Source: Lycorma delicatula (taxonomy: Eukaryota > Arthropoda > Insecta > Hemiptera > Fulgoridae). From it: a stretch of 64,000 bases of DNA. Below are positions 58,980 to 64,000 of the stretch, in pieces; the first letter of the stretch is position 1, and every line of letters starts with the position of its first letter. Made by a program: the position numbers and the translations under genes. The notes beneath the pieces were generated by a model. The model was not told the DNA's origin and searched no databases. It saw nothing but the letters and a program-made list of their open reading frames with translations. The DNA lies in the NCBI RefSeq assembly GCF_047948215.1, contig NC_134457.1, positions 16,156,626 to 16,220,625 on the forward strand, written 5' to 3'.

Positions 58980-61316
58980 AGCACATACTGAAAAAAGTAA
59001 CAGGAATTGATAATTAATTTAGAAAAGTTATTTTGTAAAGTTAATAAACTAGATACAACTATGAAATTAAATATTTTAAATTACTTTTTTTCTGGGTGGC
59101 ATGGAGTTAGCCCAAAATATTGCCCAGAAAATAAAACATGTAAAAAACAATAATAAACGATACACTAATTGCACACTTACAGTTTGTGAAATCAAAAACT
59201 GTAATTCATTAAGAATTTAATCTCCTAAACAGAGTAGAATAATACAGATTTTAATAAATATTCAAACAGCTAGATCAACAAAAAAATTCAAAATAAAAAC
59301 CCACTAATTAAAAAACAAAAAAAATAGTGTTAAATTAAAAAAACACAAAAAAAACAAAATGCAAGATTGATAAAAAAATTCTAATTATCATGTAAATAAA
59401 ACTCATTATAATAATTCTTACTTAAATCTTACAACAACTTGTCTTTTGGATAATGAAGTGGAGGCATCTTGTAAAGTAGACAATTTAAAGCGCTTATTAG
59501 TTGTTATACTAAATTCATATCAGATGCCCAATTTTATTAAGTAAACCATAAAACAGAAAGAAATTTAAAGTTACTTCTGGCTTATTAAAAATGAAATAAT
59601 AAAGTCATGTAAAAATTTTTAATTTCACTTATTACATTTAAATTTTATTGACATATATTACCTGAGAAACACAAACATTTTGACAACATTGCATAACTAG
59701 AAGATATATGTAAAAATGATATTATTTTGTAAAAAAAAATTAACTATAACTAAAATAAGAACTTTTATAACCCACATTATATAACCAAGCAATTAAGTAC
59801 GTTTTCCTAAAGTAAATGCAAATAAAATAACATAACTGACAGTGAAGGTATATTACTTAGCGATAAAAGAATCAACAATTACCATAATAAAAAAAGAAAT
59901 ATATTCAGTTCTAAGTAACTGGTTTATAAAAATTTATTAAAAAAAATTATTTGAATCACATATGATTATTGTAATGTATTATTGTAATTAGAAGACAATA
60001 GTTCAAAATTCAGACAGAAAGAAAAAAATTCTATTCTGATGATCATATTGTGTTATGATAATTATGTTTTTTCTACCTCCTTTTCATAATTTTTAAGTTG
60101 CGACTGCATCAATTGCTTAACAATGCTACTTGACAACAACCTGCTTTGATACTGTTACCCATATATTTGAAATTCTGACTGAAAGCAGTAATGATTTCTA
60201 GTTAATTAAGAAAATTATTTTAATGATAATCTGCAAGGTGAATTTAAGCAATTTAGAAAAAAATTGGGAGTGGGTATAATAATGTAGAATTCTAATTAAC
60301 TATTAAAAAGGAATAAGTAAATTAAACAAAACAACCTAAAAAAACTAATAAAAAGAATGATACTTACTCAATTTTTCTATAATTTCCATTTTTAGAAGTC
60401 AACACCAAATTATAAAAAAATTAACTTATATAATTTAGTTACTAGCTTCAAAAATTTTAATTTAAATGATTAGAAAAAGATAAATTTTATATCTTAGAAC
60501 CTTCTTTATGTCGATTTTATTTATTTTTTAAATTATATAAGCCTACAAAATCTGTTACCTGTAACCAAGCCACAGGCAAGAAAAACTAAACTCAGAAACA
60601 TAATATTAACAATAATAATAAATATGCAGAAAATAATGTACAAAGTCTGTTAGCAAGTGCTAAGACTATCTAAAATAGAAGACTATGAAGATCTTTTTTG
60701 GAATATTTAGGATAAAAGTACTTCTAATTTTTTCAGATTACCTCAGGCAATACGTACGTAGAATATAACAATCCAGTATTTTGCAATAATAAAACAATAA
60801 AAAACATTTTTAAATGTTTTATAGTCAGTATAATTTCTTGTTTAAAAAATTTTCAATTTAAATTATCTAGAAAAATAAAAAGGATAACTGATATTGTTCT
60901 GTTTCATTGTGAGTAGGGTTTGATGAAGCAGAATAAAAATATGTATGGGCTGAATTAAGAATGTAGGTTTTTTTAAAGTTAATAAGATTAAATTATGTAT
61001 GTGTAAATAAATATTTGTAACAAAATTTGTGGTAATAACACTACTGATAAAATTAAATGCCTTTCAAGGATTCCTGCTGAAAAAATTAAAAGCAGCTAGG
61101 TACAACCCCAAATCCCCTATTTCTCTGTTAACCCATATAAAACAGCCAGACAAAATTATCAATTGTTTAATTTAAAATTACTGGTAATTATAAAACAATA
61201 ACAGGAAACATCCAAAATGAAAAGATTTATGGCTTACTACAATAATAAATAATAACTGAAAAATCTAAACATCAGTATTGTAATTGGTTTTATTATATTA
61301 TATAAATTTTTTACTT
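58980..61316. other. AT-rich non-coding stretch
   Basis: About 2.3 kb of strongly AT-biased DNA. No gene, RNA or repeat ends detected, and no continuation of the Toll TIR domain. Confidence 0.55.
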
Positions 61317-61331
61317 CCCTAGATGTAACCT

Positions 61332-61538
61332 CTCTCTCTCTCTTTTTCCTGTTTAGCCTCCGGTAACTACCGTTTAGATAATTCTTCAGAGGATGAATGA
61401 GGATGATATGTATGAGTGTAAATGAAGTGTAGTCTTGTACATTCTCAGTTCGACCGTTCCTGAGATGTGTGGTTAATTGAAACCCAACCACCAAAGAACA
61501 CCGGTATCCACGATCTAGTATTCAAATCCGTGTAAAAT
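61332..61538 (-). repeat. SINE copy with perfect 15-bp target-site duplication
   Basis: On the minus strand it starts ATTTTACACGGATTTGAATA, continues TAGATCGTGGATACCGGTG, GGGTTTCAATTAACCACACA, TGTACAAGACTACACTTCAT, ATTATCTAAACGGTAGTTAC and GGCTAAACAGGAAAAAGAGA, and ends in a (GA)n tail. CCCTAGATGTAACCT occurs at 61317-61331 and again at 61539-61553, directly flanking it, the mark of LINE-assisted retrotransposition. It has no tRNA head, so it is either 5'-truncated or a headless subfamily. Confidence 0.93.
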
Positions 61539-61553
61539 CCCTAGATGTAACCT

Positions 61554-62529
61554 AACATCATATGAACATTTAAAAAGTTATTTCTTATACGCACATACAC
61601 TTGCATATGAACATACTTGCACACATGTGACTTTGTTAATTAGTTTTAAAGTAAGGATTTATTTTATCATAATTTTGGAATAAAAAAATTATTTGTAAGT
61701 AACCCAAAATTGATTGGAACAAGAATATTGTTCAAGTAGGATCCTAAAAGTAAAAACATTACCATATTTCAAATTTCTAAATGGTATCTACATTAAATGT
61801 ATGAAGTAATTATAGTTAAATAATTATTATTTCAAAGCAGTTAGTGAATTTGGTGCACGGTAGCTTTTTTTTGTAAACTGAAAGCATATTAAGGAGAGGC
61901 TAATAACTAATTATGTTTAAATTACACAAAAAAAAAAACAGGTAGTATTCATGAGAGAAGTGAAACATAAAAATTAATACTACAGAGCAGGGCCCTAATT
62001 TTTATTTATAACGGTCCTTAACGTGATCTAAAATACTGAATTATATTAATGAGAGAAGTGAATTTAAAAAGGTTTGTGCCTCCAAAAGAAGATATCTTTA
62101 GTTGTAATTAAATAATACAAAACACTATTAAAAAAAAAAAAACTTAAAAAAAAAAAGTAGTAACCAAATAATAAGAAGCAAAAACATAGAACAATATTTC
62201 TAAAGGTAAACATACTTAAAAATTGCAGCTTCTTGGATCACAAGGTTGCATTCTTTGGCTTAGACAACTAGCAGTTTTTGATAAAGGGAAATTTTATATA
62301 TATATCTTATTAAATTAAATTTTAACCACCAAAACAAAGTTAATAGATAGATAAATTGAAGTTATATAAATTTCAAAAATCAATATTTGCAGGATCCTGC
62401 ATCTTCAGTCGGTATTAAATTCTATTATCTATTTAATTAAATAAATGTAATTATCAATTATATTAAAACATATTTTTTTAAATCTTTTGTCATTTATTTG
62501 AAATTATGTTTTATATTTTGAATAATATG
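61554..62529. other. AT-rich non-coding stretch
   Basis: No features recognised beyond homopolymer runs. Confidence 0.5.
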
Positions 62530-63660
62530 AAGCGCGGTTTTTCAGTAAAGGCCATTTTCAATTTGCTCCCACTACATGTAGTGGAAAATGGTGCTAGTAT
62601 AGCATGTTAATTTATATCAACAATCATCTGTTTGCAACAACAGGTTAACATTACTCCGGTTAGTTGCTGAGTTTAGCCGTGCTGAAATGAGTGCTACAAT
62701 AAATAATCATGTGAGTTGTGAAGTACGATCAGTAATTTGTGATCTATTGGTGAAAAAAAATCTGCTACTGATATTCATACAGAAATTGTTGATGTTTACA
62801 GACTCGGTGTTATGTGTAAACGTAAAGTTCGCCACTGGTGTCATTTGTTTTGTGGAAGAAGAACAAATGTTCATGATGGAGAACATAATGGATGCCTCTG
62901 ATTGTCATCACCGATGAATCGACTGAAAATGTGAATGCAAAAATCCATGAAATCAGAAAGCTTACTGCTTCTCAATTATCAACTGAATTTCCTTTTGTTT
63001 TTGATCAGTAATTTATGACATTTTAACTGAAAAACTGGGTTACAGAAAGTTGCGTTCCAGATTGATACCAAAAATGTTGACAGAAACACACAAACAAAGA
63101 CATCTTACTGTACCTCAAATATTTTTGAGACACTACGAAAATGAAGATGGTGATTTATGGAAACACATTGCGACCAGTGATGAAACACACCTTATTCAAA
63201 TGTTGAAACAAAGCAGCAATCATCATTCCCAAAGCCCAAAAAGTTTATGCAAGAAAGTTCAATGAAAAAGCTTCTGTTGATTTTTTAGGGATATTGCTTG
63301 ATTGAATTTCTTGAACGTGGAAGAGCTGTTAATGGCAATATATACTGTGAAACGCTTACAAAACTTAAGATGTTCAATTGAAAATAAAAGGCGCAGGAAA
63401 CTAACCGACAGGATTTTGTTTCTCCATGATAACGCAAAATCTCACACGGCAAACAAAATCACTGAACTGTGACAATTTAATTGGGAAATCTGTGAACATC
63501 CACCTTAGAATTCACATCTTGCACCAAGTGATTATTACCTTTTTCTCCATTTAAAGCAATAGCTTGCATTGCAGAAATTTGAAGTTGTGAAGAATTCCAA
63601 AACAAAGTAATTAATTGGTTTAAATCACAAGCAGGAAAATTCTTGAATAATAAAGTTGGT
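62530..63660 (+). mobile_element. Mariner relic (DD34D)
   Basis: The transposase starts at ATG 62687 (MSATINNHVSCEVRSVICDL), reads through a decayed helix-turn-helix, then LTEKLGYRKLRSRLIPKMLT (63022-63080), ETHKQRHL, PQIFLRHYENEDGDLWKHIA and TSDETHLIQM (first catalytic Asp, 63177), LLXFFRDIA near 63280, EFLERGRAVNGNIYCETLTK (63305-63360), LFLHDNAKSHTANKITEL (second Asp, near 63418), and LAPSDYYLFLHLK (third Asp, 63520-63557), ending around 63655. All three acidic residues remain, but at least five stops or shifts break the frame. A possible left end is GGTTTTTCAGTAAAGGCC near 62537; the right end was not found. Confidence 0.82.
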
Positions 63661-64000
63661 AAGCCAAAATCAAAAATGTATTGTGATTATGTAGCAAAAT
63701 ATTACATATGTGTAAATTTATTTTGTTATAAAAGTTTTTTTTTAATTTCCCTTATTTTAATTTTTATATCAAAACAGCCCTTACTTAAAAAAAACATGCC
63801 TCATGTAACAAGCATATATGTAAATTTTGCTGTCCAGTACTGTTATGATGTTATCTTTAAAACATATATTTTACTTTATTCTAATGTCATTATTTCCAAG
63901 TTTTAGACTGCATTTTTATTATGTTTTTAATTAAATCATCATGTTCAAAAGCTGATCTGGTGATTCATCATTTTATATTTTTATTTTAAATTTATAAATA
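63661..64000. other. AT-rich end of the window
   Basis: Contains only the short unrecognised frame 63643-63906. No repeat end identified. Confidence 0.5.

Noticed and set aside
56759..58980. Firm assignment of the inverted-repeat unit to piggyBac because TTAA abuts both tips
   Set aside because: TTAA is frequent in such AT-rich DNA and the tips differ by two bases, so it stays a hypothesis.

Overview
This is an AT-rich, transposon-dense stretch of an insect nuclear genome. Exon-intron structure, splice sites, many degenerate mariner-type elements, BEL/Pao and LINE fragments and tRNA-derived SINEs all point that way. The repeat style suggests a hemipteran, but that is inference and the species is not determined. 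I see no bacterial operons, tRNA or rRNA genes, CRISPR arrays or intact viral genes.

Host genes. (1) The minus strand carries seven collinear exons of tripeptidyl-peptidase II (TPP2), the giant cytosolic subtilisin-type exopeptidase: 50041-49937, 48358-48220, 45123-44993, 34691-34561, 27071-26887, 24992-24839 and 20771-20554. They run from the catalytic-His segment, past the oxyanion-hole Asn, into the C-terminal half, and lie over about 29.5 kb in introns of 1.6-10.3 kb that hold most of the mobile DNA. The catalytic-Ser exon, expected between 44993 and 34691, was not found. Two neighbouring exons (26887 and 24992) have incompatible splice phases. The first exons and most of the C-terminal exons were not found. 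(2) On the plus strand, 56316-56752 is one exon of a Toll-family receptor (juxtamembrane region, membrane helix, half a TIR domain). It is frameshifted and cut off where a long inverted repeat begins.

Mobile DNA, left to right: a DD41D-type Tc1/mariner relic with terminal inverted repeats (TIRs) (0.87-2.1 kb); a second, shortened one (2.9-3.8 kb); a LINE with endonuclease and reverse transcriptase (4.2-7.2 kb); a near full-length DD34D mariner (8.0-9.3 kb); several DD41D-type scraps, a LINE scrap and a SINE (11.3-15.5 kb); two mariners of different age (17.3-19.3 kb); a SINE and a second LINE lineage (20.9-24.4 kb); a 3' BEL/Pao fragment with an LTR (27.8-29.7 kb); a third LINE lineage abutting a transposase relic (30.8-32.7 kb); an internally deleted mariner (35.3 kb); a 1301-bp mariner with TA duplications (36.1-37.4 kb); a DD41D element carrying a nested TTAA-flanked 931-bp piggyBac-type element (37.8-40.0 kb); a mariner on the minus strand (41.2-42.5 kb); a 442-bp fold-back element with a hairpin in each arm (50.5-50.9 kb); a tRNA-headed SINE (51.9 kb); a truncated mariner and a LINE fragment (52.6-53.9 kb); a BEL/Pao gag-protease fragment between 160-bp inverted repeats (56.8-59.0 kb); a SINE with a perfect 15-bp target duplication (61.3 kb); and a last mariner (62.5-63.7 kb). 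All transposase and polymerase frames are broken, so I infer none is autonomous. The rest is AT-rich non-coding DNA. Boundaries and motif spacings were read by eye.
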